Assembly (NCBI GenBank): GCA_900489925.1
Contig: UEHQ01000021.1
Location: forward strand, 99,369 to 163,368
DNA from: Hyphomicrobiales bacterium
GTDB taxonomy: Bacteria > Pseudomonadota > Alphaproteobacteria > Rhizobiales > Rhizobiaceae
Direction of reading: 5' to 3'
Length of the DNA stretch: 64,000 bases
The position numbers and the translations under genes are program-made. This document shows, piece by piece, positions 34,807 to 43,372 of the stretch; position 1 is the first letter of the stretch, and the number at the start of each line of letters is the position of its first letter. The notes beneath the pieces were generated by a model that searched no databases, was not told where the DNA came from, and worked only from the letters and a program-made list of their open reading frames with translations.

Positions 34807-37014
34807 ATGCTCAAAGTCCTCTATCTCGTGCACGATCTGGCTGATCCCGCCGTCCGGCGGCGGGTGCTGATGCTGCGCGAGGGCGGTGCTGATGTGACGC
34901 TCGCCGGCTTTCGGCGCGGCGAAAACCGCCTCGCCGAAGTGCACGGACTGACGCCGATCGAGCTCGGGCGTACCGCCGACGCACGGTTCGCCCAGCGCAT
35001 GGCCGCTGTCGCGAAAGCGATGACTGCATTGAAAAACCTGCTCAAGAATACCGGCAAGCCGGACGTCATCATCGGCCGAAATCTCGAAGCGCTTGCCATC
35101 GCCGATCGTGCCAATGCCCTGTTCGGCGGCGATGTACCGGTCGTCTACGAGTGCCTCGACATCCACCGTCTGCTGTCGCGCGGCGATTTCGCCGGCAAGG
35201 CGATGCGGCGGGCCGAGGCATTCTTCGGTCGAAAGGCCAGACTGATCATGACCAGCTCTCCGGCATTCATCGAGAATTACTTCGCGCCGCGCTCAGGCGT
35301 CCGCGCTGAAACATTGCTGATCGAAAACAAGGTCATAACGCTCGACGACGCGGGGCCGGAGCCATCGATTGTCCGCCCCCTCAAGCAACCCGGCCAGCCT
35401 TGGAAAATCGGCTGGTTCGGTGCGCTTCGTTGCCGGAAGTCGCTTGCCCTGCTGGCCGATTTCTCCCGCCGCATGGAAGGCCGGGTAGAGATCGTGTTGC
35501 GCGGTCGCCCCGCCTATTCGGAGTTCGAGGATTTCGACAGCTTTGTGCGCGACGAGCCCTATCTTCGCTTCGAAGGACCATATCGAAACCCCGAAGATCT
35601 CCGGGCCATCTACGACGACGTCCACTTTTCGTGGGCCATCGATTTCTTCGAGGAGGGCCTCAATTCCAGCTGGCTTCTGCCGAACCGGCTTTACGAGGGC
35701 TGCCTGTACGGCACCGTCCCGATTGCCCTCGACGGCACTCAGACCGCACGTTTCGTCCGCGAGCGAGACATCGGCGTTGCGCTTTCAGAGGCTAGCGCAT
35801 CGGGCCTGCAGGCGCTCTTCGAGACCATGACCGGCGAGCGATATCACGCCTTGAGCGAAGCCGTCGCCGCCCAGGATCGCAAGACATGGCTTGCCGATCG
35901 CAGCGATTGCGAAGCGCTCGTCGCAAACCTCTCCCGCCTTGTTCCGGCCATCGCAGAGAGGGGCGAAGCCGGCGCAATTCTTTCAGAAACAGCAGCTCCA
36001 GAAGGGTGGACAAACATGAAGTCTGATGTGTGTAGCAGCGTCTCCAGCCTCATCATCATCCCTTGCCTGAACGAAGAGAAGCATATCGAAGCGCTGCTCG
36101 GCAAACTGAGCAACGAACTCGACTATCTCAATGCCCAGATCGTGGTTGCCGACGGCGGCAGCAAGGATGCGACGCGCGAAATCGTCGCCCGCATCAGCGC
36201 AATCGATCCTCGCATCGTGCTGCTGGACAATCCGCGCCGTATCCAGAGCGCCGCCATCAACCTGGCAGTCGCCACCTTCGGGCGCGACTACGACTACATG
36301 ATCCGCATCGACGCGCATGGCGACTATCCCGCCGACTATTGCCGCCGCCTCGTCCAGGAAGCCGTCGAGACCCAGGCTGACTCGGTTGTCGTGGCAATGC
36401 AGACGGTCGGCTTCGGCACCTTCCAGAAGGCGACCGCCTTCGCGCAGAATTCCAAGCTCGGCAACGGCGGCTCGAAACATCGTGAAGGTGCCAAGGGCCA
36501 CTGGACCAACCATGGCCACCACGCGCTGATGCGCATCGCGGCCTTCGATACCGTCGGCGGATACGACGAAACGTTCAGTCACAACGAGGACGCGGAACTG
36601 GACTACCGCCTGAAGAAGGCGGGTTTCGGCATTTGGATGACCGACAAGACACGGATGATCTACTACCCGCGCTCCAGCGTCGCCACGCTGTTCCGCCAGT
36701 ATCTCGGCTACGGCCGCGGCCGGGCGAAGAACATTCTGAAGCATGGCAGCATGCCGAGCCTGCGCCAACTGCTGCCGCTTCTCGTCGTTCCGGTATTCAT
36801 CGGCGCCTTCCTTGCGGTGCTGAACTGGGCCGCCGTCATTCCGTTCAGCCTGTGGGCCGTTGCCTGCGTCGGCTACGGTTTCTGGATGGCCGTCGGACAG
36901 CGCAACCCCTATGGGCCGCTGGCGGCGCTATCCGCCATGGTCATGCACTTTGCGTGGTCCGCCGGGTTCTGGATGGAGCTTCTGAATTTCCGTGGGCGAA
37001 AGGCGTCCTCATGA
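34807..37014 (+). CDS. exoL-exoA: ExoL-ExoA glycosyltransferases joined in one open frame
   Basis: The frame encodes 735 residues from ATG 34807 (GGAG about 11 bases upstream; open back to 34771). Residues 1-400 are ExoL-like (MLKVLYLVHDLADPAVRRRV, GRNLEALAIADRAN, WKIGWFGALRCRKSLALL), the enzyme that adds the third sugar of succinoglycan by a beta-1,4 bond. The rest is ExoA, a GT2 enzyme. In relatives these are separate genes. The junction reads ...PEG-Trp-Thr-Asn-Met..., and the Trp codon TGG (36007-36009) is one base from TGA. A Shine-Dalgarno-like AGAAGGG lies just before the ExoA Met at 36016. A lost stop codon therefore seems to have joined the genes, though a sequencing error could give the same picture. 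ExoA may still be made alone from 36016. Confidence 0.85.
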   Translation: MLKVLYLVHDLADPAVRRRVLMLREGGADVTLAGFRRGENRLAEVHGLTPIELGRTADARFAQRMAAVAKAMTALKNLLKNTGKPDVIIGRNLEALAIADRANALFGGDVPVVYECLDIHRLLSRGDFAGKAMRRAEAFFGRKARLIMTSSPAFIENYFAPRSGVRAETLLIENKVITLDDAGPEPSIVRPLKQPGQPWKIGWFGALRCRKSLALLADFSRRMEGRVEIVLRGRPAYSEFEDFDSFVRDEPYLRFEGPYRNPEDLRAIYDDVHFSWAIDFFEEGLNSSWLLPNRLYEGCLYGTVPIALDGTQTARFVRERDIGVALSEASASGLQALFETMTGERYHALSEAVAAQDRKTWLADRSDCEALVANLSRLVPAIAERGEAGAILSETAAPEGWTNMKSDVCSSVSSLIIIPCLNEEKHIEALLGKLSNELDYLNAQIVVADGGSKDATREIVARISAIDPRIVLLDNPRRIQSAAINLAVATFGRDYDYMIRIDAHGDYPADYCRRLVQEAVETQADSVVVAMQTVGFGTFQKATAFAQNSKLGNGGSKHREGAKGHWTNHGHHALMRIAAFDTVGGYDETFSHNEDAELDYRLKKAGFGIWMTDKTRMIYYPRSSVATLFRQYLGYGRGRAKNILKHGSMPSLRQLLPLLVVPVFIGAFLAVLNWAAVIPFSLWAVACVGYGFWMAVGQRNPYGPLAALSAMVMHFAWSAGFWMELLNFRGRKASS
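36000..36018 (+). promoter_or_regulatory. Internal ribosome binding site and ATG of exoA
   Basis: AGAAGGG (36000-36006) lies 9 bases before ATG 36016, inside the joined exoL-exoA frame. It has the form of a normal gene start and supports separate production of ExoA. The TGG between them marks where a stop would be expected. Confidence 0.6.
36016..37014 (+). CDS. exoA: ExoA-like beta-1,3-glucosyltransferase (3' part of the joined frame)
   Basis: Read from ATG 36016 this is a 332-residue GT2 protein of normal ExoA size. The GT-A motifs are SLIIIPCLNEEKHIEALL, IVVADGGSKDATREI, IQSAAINLAV and MIRIDAHGDYPADY, then GGYDETFSHNEDAELDYRLK. Two or three membrane segments near the C-terminus follow (LPLLVVPVFIGAFLAVLNWA, FSLWAVACVGYGFWMA). 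ExoA adds the first glucose to the lipid-linked galactose. The stop overlaps the exoM start (ATGA). Whether it is made separately or only as the C-terminal half of an ExoL-ExoA fusion cannot be told from sequence; the internal ribosome binding site favours at least some separate product. Confidence 0.75.
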   Translation: MKSDVCSSVSSLIIIPCLNEEKHIEALLGKLSNELDYLNAQIVVADGGSKDATREIVARISAIDPRIVLLDNPRRIQSAAINLAVATFGRDYDYMIRIDAHGDYPADYCRRLVQEAVETQADSVVVAMQTVGFGTFQKATAFAQNSKLGNGGSKHREGAKGHWTNHGHHALMRIAAFDTVGGYDETFSHNEDAELDYRLKKAGFGIWMTDKTRMIYYPRSSVATLFRQYLGYGRGRAKNILKHGSMPSLRQLLPLLVVPVFIGAFLAVLNWAAVIPFSLWAVACVGYGFWMAVGQRNPYGPLAALSAMVMHFAWSAGFWMELLNFRGRKASS

Positions 37015-37937
37015 CCCAGGAAAGAACCATCCAGATCGATATCGGCATCTGCACCTACCGGCGCGCTTCGCTTGATGAAGCGCTGCTCTCGCTTGCCGTT
37101 CTCGCTGTGCCCGAAGGCGCCACGCTGCGGATCATCGTTGCCGACAACGACAAGGCCCCGAGCGCACAAGCGCGCGTCGATGCCCTGCGGCATACCGTAC
37201 CCCACGAGATCGCCTATGTTCATTGCCCGGCCTCGAACATTTCGATCGCCCGCAACGCCTGCCTGGACAACGCGACCGGCGATTTCCTCGCCTTCATCGA
37301 TGACGACGAGGATGCCAGCGAGGAATGGCTGGTCGAACTGCTGGCAACAGCAAAAGCGACCAAGGCGGACGCAGTGCTCGGCCCGGTTCGCAGCGTCTAT
37401 TCGCAGACCGCTCCCGCATGGATGCGCGAGGGAGATTTCCACTCAACCCTGCCCGTCTGGGTCGCCGGCGAAATTCGGACCGGCTACACCTGCAATGTCC
37501 TGCTGCGGCTTGCTTCGCCAACCGTGGCCGGTCGTCGCTTCAACCTCGCGCTTGGCCGGACCGGCGGCGAGGATACCGAGTTCTTCAGCCACATGCACGC
37601 CGATGGCGGCAGGATTGCCTATGCCGAGAACGCTTATGTCTACGAACCGGTAACAGAAAGCCGCGCCGACCTGACCTGGCTCGCGAAGCGCCGCTTCCGC
37701 TTCGGCCAGACCCACGGCCGGCTGCTGCAGCAGAAGAGCCCGGGCCTGAAGCGGATCAAGACGGTCGGACTGGCCTTGGCCAAGGCCGGCTTCTGCTATG
37801 CGGCGGCACTGGCATGCGTCTTTTCGGCGGTTCCCCGCTACCGCTATGCCCTTCGCGGCGTCATGCATTCCGGCGTCGTCAGCGGCCTGCTTGGCGTCCG
37901 CGAGATCCGCCAATATGGAACGGCGGAGGCTGCATGA
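37011..37937 (+). CDS. exoM: Glycosyltransferase family 2, ExoM-like
   Basis: A 308-residue GT2 enzyme, close to the known length of ExoM. Motifs are IDIGICTYRRASLDEALLSL, IIVADNDKAPSAQARVD, CPASNISIARNACLDNATGD and the metal-binding LAFIDDDEDASEEWL. ExoM adds the fourth sugar of succinoglycan by a beta-1,4 bond and was shown to be an inverting membrane-associated enzyme; a C-terminal hydrophobic stretch (LAKAGFCYAAALACVFSAV) fits. ATG 37011 overlaps the exoA stop and the exoO start overlaps its own stop (both ATGA), so the run exoA-exoM-exoO is translationally coupled. The open frame extends far upstream in another reading of exoA, which is not coding. Confidence 0.93.
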   Translation: MTQERTIQIDIGICTYRRASLDEALLSLAVLAVPEGATLRIIVADNDKAPSAQARVDALRHTVPHEIAYVHCPASNISIARNACLDNATGDFLAFIDDDEDASEEWLVELLATAKATKADAVLGPVRSVYSQTAPAWMREGDFHSTLPVWVAGEIRTGYTCNVLLRLASPTVAGRRFNLALGRTGGEDTEFFSHMHADGGRIAYAENAYVYEPVTESRADLTWLAKRRFRFGQTHGRLLQQKSPGLKRIKTVGLALAKAGFCYAAALACVFSAVPRYRYALRGVMHSGVVSGLLGVREIRQYGTAEAA

Positions 37938-38938
37938 CGCAAACCCAGCCCGACGTCAGCTTCATCATCGCTGCCTATAACGCGGCCGGGACGCTTGCCA
38001 AGGCGATCGACAGCGCGCTTGCCCAGCGCGGCGTTTCGGTCGAGGTCATCGTCGCCGATGACTGCTCTACCGACGAGACAAGAGCTGTCGCGGAAAACTA
38101 CCAGGCAGCCAATGTCCGGCTGGTGGCGCTTGCCCGCAACGGCGGACCATCCGCGGCCCGCAACGCGGCGATCGCGGCAGCGACCGGCCGATGGCTTGCC
38201 GTCCTCGATTCGGACGACATGGTAGAGCCGGACAGGCTGCAGCGCATGATCAAGCGCGCCGAAGCCGCTGGCGCCCAGATCGCGGTCGACAATCTTCGGG
38301 TGGTCAGGGCGGATGGTACACCACCGGAAACGATGTTCGCCGAGCATGACCTGTCGCGGACACCGGAGCTGACCCTTCCCGCCTTCATCCGCTCCAACGC
38401 CCTGTTCCAAACGACGCACAATTTCGGATATCTCAAGCCCATCTTTCAGCGAGCTTTCATCGAAAGCCATGCGCTTCGCTTCGACGAGGCGTTGAGGATC
38501 GGCGAGGACTATCTCTTCTTCGCCGGCGCGATGGCGCTCGGCGCACGATGCGTGATCGAGCCTGTCCCCGGCTATGACTACCATATCCGCGAGGGTTCGA
38601 TTTCCCGGGTTCTCGCCCTGCATCACATCGACGCCATGATCGAAGGCGATAAGGCCTTCCTTCGAAATTACCCGCTGGATGCGGAGGCTTCAGCCGCGCA
38701 GGAGTTCAGGACAAGAAGCCTGCGCCGGGGACATGCGTTCCTCGTCCTCGTCCAGCATATCAAAGACCGGTCGATCTCAGGAGCGATCAGTACAGCATGG
38801 AGCAACCCGTCAGCCGTCGCGCATCTGAGGATGCCGATCGCAGCACGACTTGAGCGCGCACTTGCGCCGCTCCGCAAACTGATTGGCCAGCAAGCCGACC
38901 TCACAGCCATCGATGGCGCCCGCTCCCGCAAAGGATAG
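37934..38938 (+). CDS. exoO: Glycosyltransferase family 2, ExoO-like
   Basis: A 334-residue GT2 enzyme with DVSFIIAAYNAAGTLAKAID, VIVADDCSTDETRAVAENY, NGGPSAARNAAIAAATG, LAVLDSDDMVEPDRL and later RIGEDYLFFAGAM. ExoO adds the fifth sugar of succinoglycan by a beta-1,6 bond and resembles ExoU, which forms the next beta-1,6 bond; the two share the GPSAARNxAI motif and GEDY. ATG 37934 overlaps the exoM stop. In S. meliloti exoN (UTP-glucose-1-phosphate uridylyltransferase) follows exoO, but here exoP starts 4 bases after the exoO stop, so exoN is absent from this locus. Confidence 0.92.
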   Translation: MTQTQPDVSFIIAAYNAAGTLAKAIDSALAQRGVSVEVIVADDCSTDETRAVAENYQAANVRLVALARNGGPSAARNAAIAAATGRWLAVLDSDDMVEPDRLQRMIKRAEAAGAQIAVDNLRVVRADGTPPETMFAEHDLSRTPELTLPAFIRSNALFQTTHNFGYLKPIFQRAFIESHALRFDEALRIGEDYLFFAGAMALGARCVIEPVPGYDYHIREGSISRVLALHHIDAMIEGDKAFLRNYPLDAEASAAQEFRTRSLRRGHAFLVLVQHIKDRSISGAISTAWSNPSAVAHLRMPIAARLERALAPLRKLIGQQADLTAIDGARSRKG

Positions 38939-38942
38939 AGCC

Positions 38943-41303
38943 ATGAACCAACGGAACCTGACCTTGCACAGCACTCTGCCGAAAGCGGCCGACGACAGCG
39001 ATTCCTTCATCGACATCGACCGCCTGATTGCCATCGTGATACGCCGCGCCGGGTCGATCGCCCTTTGCGTCGGAGCGATGGTCGCCGTTGCGGTCGTATA
39101 TCTGCTCTTCTCCACCTCGCAATACACATCGATGACGCAGATCCTCCTCGATGACAGCATGACCAAATATGCCCAGGATCAGCCGCCGATCGCGAATTCG
39201 CAGCAAGTGGACATGCAGATCGCCAGCGCCGTCGAAATCCTGAAGTCGAACCAGCTGGCGCTGCGCGTCGTCGACGCCGAAAAGCTGCAGGACAACGACA
39301 CGCTCCTCGATCCGCCGCAGTCGCCGGTGGCGCTCGTGAAGTCGGGCGTGAAGCTGATCATGAGCGCGCTGTTGCCCGGCAAGCCGCCGGCCAATGAAGA
39401 CGACGAGCGTAATGGGCGCCGCCAGAAGGCCGCGTCCTTGCTGCAGGACGCCGTCACGGTGTCGCGCGTCAACCGAAGCGCTGTTCTCGCCGTTTCCTTC
39501 CGTTCGACCGACCGCCTGCTCGCGGCCCGCATCACCAAGGCCTACGCTACGGCCTATCTCAGCGACCAGCTGAACGCCAATTTCGACGCGACCGAAAGCG
39601 CGTCGGTCTGGCTCCAGCAGCGTCTGACCGACCTTCGGGAACGATCGCAGCAGGCAGCCCTTGATGTCGCGAAGTTCAAGGCGGACAACGGGCTGACCTC
39701 CGCCAACGGCGAACTGATGTCGGAACAGCAGCTTGCCGACCTCAACAAGCAGTTGATCGTTGCCCAGGCGGACACGGCCAGCGCCTCGGCCCGCTACAAC
39801 CAGTTCAAGTCGATCGTTGACCTTGGCCCCGATAGTGCCGTCAAGAACGCTGCGATCTCGTCCGGCCAGACCGACAACACAGTGATCCAGGATCTCCGCA
39901 CGCGCTACATTTCCGTCAGCAAGCGCGAACAGGAAGTGACCACGAATTTCGGCGAGGACCACCCGCAGGCCGTCGCGCTGCGCGCGGAAAAGCAGGACCT
40001 GACGCGGCAGATCTATCAGGAGCTCCAGCAGCTGACCGCGAGCTACCGCAACGAGTTCGAAGTTGCCCGTTCGCGTGAAGCGTCGCTTCGCCAGAACATC
40101 GACCACCTCACCGGCAAGAATTCGGAGGCCGACCGGTCGCTCGTTCAGCTGAACGATCTCGAGCAGCGCGCAACGGCACTGAAAACGCTCTATGAATCCT
40201 ACCTCGGCAAATACGAGGAAGCATCGCAGCAGCAGTCCTTCCCGATCGCCAAGGCTCGCGTCATCTCCGAGGCCGGTGTTCCGGTGTCGCCCTCCAGCCC
40301 AAAGAAGACCATGACGCTCGGACTGGCGATTGTTCTCGGCCTGATGGCCGGCGGCGCCCTTACCGTCTTCCAGGAATTCCGCGAGCGCTTCTTCCGCGTG
40401 GAGGGTGATGTTCGCACCATCCTCGGCCTCAAATTCCTCGGCTATCTGCCTCTGGTGACTAGGGGGCCACGCGAGAACAAGATCTTCCGGCCTCGCGCTC
40501 AAACGCCGGCGAAGGTCGTCACACCCGAGCCCGACAACAGCGATGCAACATTCGAACGCATCATGCGCGTCGTCCTCGAAGCGCCTCGTTCGGTCTTTGC
40601 CGAAACGCTGCGTAACGCCAAGCTTGCCAGCGACGTGATGTTCCAGGGCAAGTCCGACCGTGTCATCGGCGTGGTCTCCGCGATGCCCGGCGAAGGCAAG
40701 TCGACAACCGCCGCGAATTTCGCAGCGCTGCTGGCATCAAGCGGCAAGCGCACGCTCCTGATCGACGCCGACCTTCGCAACCCGGGCCTGACGCGTATGC
40801 TCAAGAAGCCGCCGCAGCATGGTCTTGTCGAGGCCGTTCTTGGCGAAGTGCCGTGGGCAAGCGCCGTCAAGGTCGATCCGGTGACGAAGCTCGCAATCCT
40901 TCCGGTTCTGCCGAACGATCACCTGATGCACACCAGCGAGCTTCTGGCCTCGCAGGGCATGTTCAACCTCATGGAAAATGCGCGGAAGATGTTCGACTAC
41001 ATCGTCGTCGACCTTGCACCGCTCGGGCCTGTCATCGACGCCAAGGCCTTCGCGCCGCAGGTCGATGGCTTCCTGTTCGTGACCGAATGGGGTGCGACGC
41101 CGACCAATGTCGTGCGTGACCTGCTCAACGCCGAACCGCAGATCAAGTCCAAGATCCTGGGTGTGATCCTGAACAAGACCGATATGACCGAGCTCGGCAA
41201 GTTCACCAACTTCGGCGGTGCGGAACGCTACCGCCAGAAATATGTGAGCTACTACACCGACGAAGCACCGAAGCCCCGGCAGCCGGCCGAGGCCGGCGCC
41301 TGA
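38943..41303 (+). CDS. exoP: Polysaccharide co-polymerase and tyrosine autokinase ExoP
   Basis: A 786-residue inner-membrane protein, the length I recall for S. meliloti ExoP. The N-terminal Wzz domain has a membrane helix near residues 38-58 (SIALCVGAMVAVAVVYLLFS), a long periplasmic coiled-coil (about 210-430), and a second helix preceded by the proline-rich GVPVSPSSPKK motif. The cytoplasmic BY-kinase domain has Walker A PGEGKSTTAA (about 580), Walker A' LLIDADLRNPG and a tyrosine-containing tail (AERYRQKYVSYY). ExoP controls chain length and export. It directly follows exoO. Its stop TGA abuts the stop of the convergent phosphatase gene (TGATCA). The C-terminal tyrosines are the probable autophosphorylation sites. 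Confidence 0.96.
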   Translation: MNQRNLTLHSTLPKAADDSDSFIDIDRLIAIVIRRAGSIALCVGAMVAVAVVYLLFSTSQYTSMTQILLDDSMTKYAQDQPPIANSQQVDMQIASAVEILKSNQLALRVVDAEKLQDNDTLLDPPQSPVALVKSGVKLIMSALLPGKPPANEDDERNGRRQKAASLLQDAVTVSRVNRSAVLAVSFRSTDRLLAARITKAYATAYLSDQLNANFDATESASVWLQQRLTDLRERSQQAALDVAKFKADNGLTSANGELMSEQQLADLNKQLIVAQADTASASARYNQFKSIVDLGPDSAVKNAAISSGQTDNTVIQDLRTRYISVSKREQEVTTNFGEDHPQAVALRAEKQDLTRQIYQELQQLTASYRNEFEVARSREASLRQNIDHLTGKNSEADRSLVQLNDLEQRATALKTLYESYLGKYEEASQQQSFPIAKARVISEAGVPVSPSSPKKTMTLGLAIVLGLMAGGALTVFQEFRERFFRVEGDVRTILGLKFLGYLPLVTRGPRENKIFRPRAQTPAKVVTPEPDNSDATFERIMRVVLEAPRSVFAETLRNAKLASDVMFQGKSDRVIGVVSAMPGEGKSTTAANFAALLASSGKRTLLIDADLRNPGLTRMLKKPPQHGLVEAVLGEVPWASAVKVDPVTKLAILPVLPNDHLMHTSELLASQGMFNLMENARKMFDYIVVDLAPLGPVIDAKAFAPQVDGFLFVTEWGATPTNVVRDLLNAEPQIKSKILGVILNKTDMTELGKFTNFGGAERYRQKYVSYYTDEAPKPRQPAEAGA

Positions 41304-42041
41304 TCAGGTCGAGAACAGATGGACTCGCCCCCGCCACAGGCGAGCGACCGTGAGGCGGTCGCTCTTGTAGGCACCGGTGTCGATGTTGAGGCGGCTTGCC
41401 CGCACATCGGGCTGTTCGACCGGCGTATGCCCGTGAACGACCAGCTTCGGCAACGGTAGCGCGCTGTTGATAAAGCGCTGGCGAATGAAGACCAGGTCCT
41501 CGTCGTCCTGGTCTTCAAGTGGCCGTGCCGGATCGATTCCGGCATGGACGAACAGGACATCCGGCGTGTCAATCAGGATCGGCAGCGATCGCAGGAACTC
41601 GATATGGGACGTCGGTATGGATTGCCGGATAAAGTCATCCAGCTTGGCCGCCGTCGGGAAGATCCGCGGCAGCTGCTCGGGATCAAGCCCGTAGGATCGC
41701 AGCAGCGCATCGGAACCCATCGGCATCCAGTCGGAAAATGAAATCAGCCCGTCGAGGTAATCGAGCATGGTGGTTTCGTGGTTTCCCGTCAGGCAGATGC
41801 GATCAAAATTTTCCGGCGGCGAGGTCATCAGATGCGAGATGACCTGAGCGGAGGACGGCCCCCGATCGATATAATCGCCGAGTGTGATGATCAGCTTGCG
41901 ACCCGGCAGCATTGCGGCGTCATCGACGATCGCTTGCTCGGCCTGTTGCAGGAGATCATGCCTGCCGTGAATGTCACCGATCGCGTAGATCGGCATGTCA
42001 CCGGGATCAAGTGTAAGCCGTGTGCGGCCGTTCGGTGCCAT
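41304..42041 (-). CDS. Serine/threonine-type metallophosphoesterase (PPP family)
   Basis: A 245-residue cytoplasmic phosphatase with the three canonical metal-binding blocks: GDIHGRHD (about 22-29), GDYIDRGPSS (about 55-64) and LTGNHET (about 88-94). Later conserved histidines are in FVHAGIDP and VVHGHTP, and a C-terminal NIDTGAY motif is present. This is the bacterial PrpA/lambda-phosphatase type. ATG 42041 is preceded by GAGAGG. It is convergent with exoP, whose stop it touches. Because exoP is a tyrosine kinase, a functional link is tempting, but PPP enzymes of this type act mainly on Ser/Thr or nucleotide substrates, so the link is only a suggestion. Confidence 0.9.
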   Translation of the reverse strand: MAPNGRTRLTLDPGDMPIYAIGDIHGRHDLLQQAEQAIVDDAAMLPGRKLIITLGDYIDRGPSSAQVISHLMTSPPENFDRICLTGNHETTMLDYLDGLISFSDWMPMGSDALLRSYGLDPEQLPRIFPTAAKLDDFIRQSIPTSHIEFLRSLPILIDTPDVLFVHAGIDPARPLEDQDDEDLVFIRQRFINSALPLPKLVVHGHTPVEQPDVRASRLNIDTGAYKSDRLTVARLWRGRVHLFST

Positions 42042-42250
42042 ATAAGACCTCTCACTGCATAGGAATTTGACGCCCTGATTTTCAGGATGGCGCCCGCCAC
42101 GGTTTCACCGAGACGCGACGCCATAACTACCGGGCTTGCGGCGACAATCAAGCGGATAAGAAAATTTCAATACCATGCCTACTTGTAGAAAAACGCACCT
42201 TATCTTCATAAATGCGATCCCTCAGACTGCTGGGAACAGAGAGGTTGCCG

Positions 42251-43372
42251 ATGGGAACCGTTTCGCAGTTTCACAACCGGCAAAGGCCGGTGGCGCATAG
42301 AATTGAAAGCGAGGAAGAGGCGATCGCGATCGCCCGAAGGCTTGCGACAGCATTCGCACAACAAGCGAGCGAACGCGACATCAATCGCATTCTCCCCTAT
42401 GCGGAGCTCGATCAGCTCTCCCAGTCCGGCCTGACCGCTGTCACCATCCCACCGGAGCATGAGGGGCTCGACGTTTCCAACGCCCTGCTCGGCGAAATCG
42501 TCGCCATCATTGCGGAGGGCGACTCGTCGGTCGCCGAGTGTCTTGAGCTGCACTTCCGCGTCCTGGAACAGGTCCGTATTCTTGCCGATGACGAATTGAG
42601 GTCCTCGCTCTTCGCCCACGCGCTGGCAGGCGAACGCTTCGCCGGCGCATGCTTTGCCGAACCGGACGCCGTGGCGTCCACGGGAAGCGGTTATCGATTG
42701 ACCGGTCGAAGCACCCCGGCGCCCGGTCTGCTTTTCGCAGACTGGTTTGCAATAACGGGCAATAACGAAATTCAGAATCTGGTGCTCTACCTGCCGCGGG
42801 AAGCCGAAGGCCTGCGCATCATCGACGACTGGGACGGCTTGGGGCAGAGAACGAACGGCGGCGCCACCATAATCGCTGATGGCACCGTGGTGAGCGCGGA
42901 TGCAACGTCTGCCATCGCGACATCCTCCCCCTCGATTGTCGACGCAATCACAGCTCTCCTGCACGCCGGCACAAGCCTTGGGATCGCCAGGGCGGTCCTC
43001 GCAAACCTGACGGCATCGCCGCGTCTTCCTGAGATCGGCAAGCTGGTCGTGACGATAGAGGCAGCCGCCGCACTCGTGGAAAGTGCCGGCCGAAAGCTCG
43101 ATGTCGCGCAGGTCTCGTCATCGCAAAAGCTCGTCGAAAGCGCGTTCTACGCCGCATCCGCCGCCCAGATTACCGCAAGTTCGACAGCACTCGAAACCGC
43201 CAATGCATTGTTCGCGCTGTCAGGGAACGACGCCGCCGGCATCGGTCGCAACCTCGATCGGCACTGGCGAAACGCTCGCATCCACGGGCTAGCTCAGCCC
43301 GCGAATGAATTCTATTCGGGCATCGCGAGGCACTATTTCAGTGAAATCCGCAATACCTCAACTGACGGCTGA
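42251..43372 (+). CDS. SfnB-like acyl-CoA dehydrogenase-family monooxygenase
   Basis: A 373-residue flavoprotein-like sequence of the acyl-CoA dehydrogenase superfamily. The early helical part contains LDQLSQSGLTAVTIPPEHEG and GDSSVAECLELHFRVLE. The beta domain has FAGACFAEPDAVASTGSGYR, and the C-terminal helices end with GRNLDRHWRNARIHGLAQPA, a mark of the SfnB / DszC-like group. Known members oxidise sulfur compounds or supply FMNH2-linked steps in organosulfur use, so a sulfur-scavenging role is plausible. The start ATG 42251 has AGAGAGG 6 bases upstream; the frame is open from 42212. The 3' end overlaps the convergent Rrf2 gene by 15 bases. The exact substrate is unknown. Confidence 0.82.
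   Translation: MGTVSQFHNRQRPVAHRIESEEEAIAIARRLATAFAQQASERDINRILPYAELDQLSQSGLTAVTIPPEHEGLDVSNALLGEIVAIIAEGDSSVAECLELHFRVLEQVRILADDELRSSLFAHALAGERFAGACFAEPDAVASTGSGYRLTGRSTPAPGLLFADWFAITGNNEIQNLVLYLPREAEGLRIIDDWDGLGQRTNGGATIIADGTVVSADATSAIATSSPSIVDAITALLHAGTSLGIARAVLANLTASPRLPEIGKLVVTIEAAAALVESAGRKLDVAQVSSSQKLVESAFYAASAAQITASSTALETANALFALSGNDAAGIGRNLDRHWRNARIHGLAQPANEFYSGIARHYFSEIRNTSTDG

Noticed and set aside
38901..40502. A 533-codon open frame on the minus strand opposite exoP
   Set aside because: ExoP is certain by length and motifs; the opposite frame shows only Arg/Leu/Val-rich shadow sequence.
42154..42205. GATAAG...CTTATC pair upstream of the SfnB-like gene as an operator
   Set aside because: Arms are only 6 bases with a spacer of about 40 in AT-rich DNA; easily due to chance.
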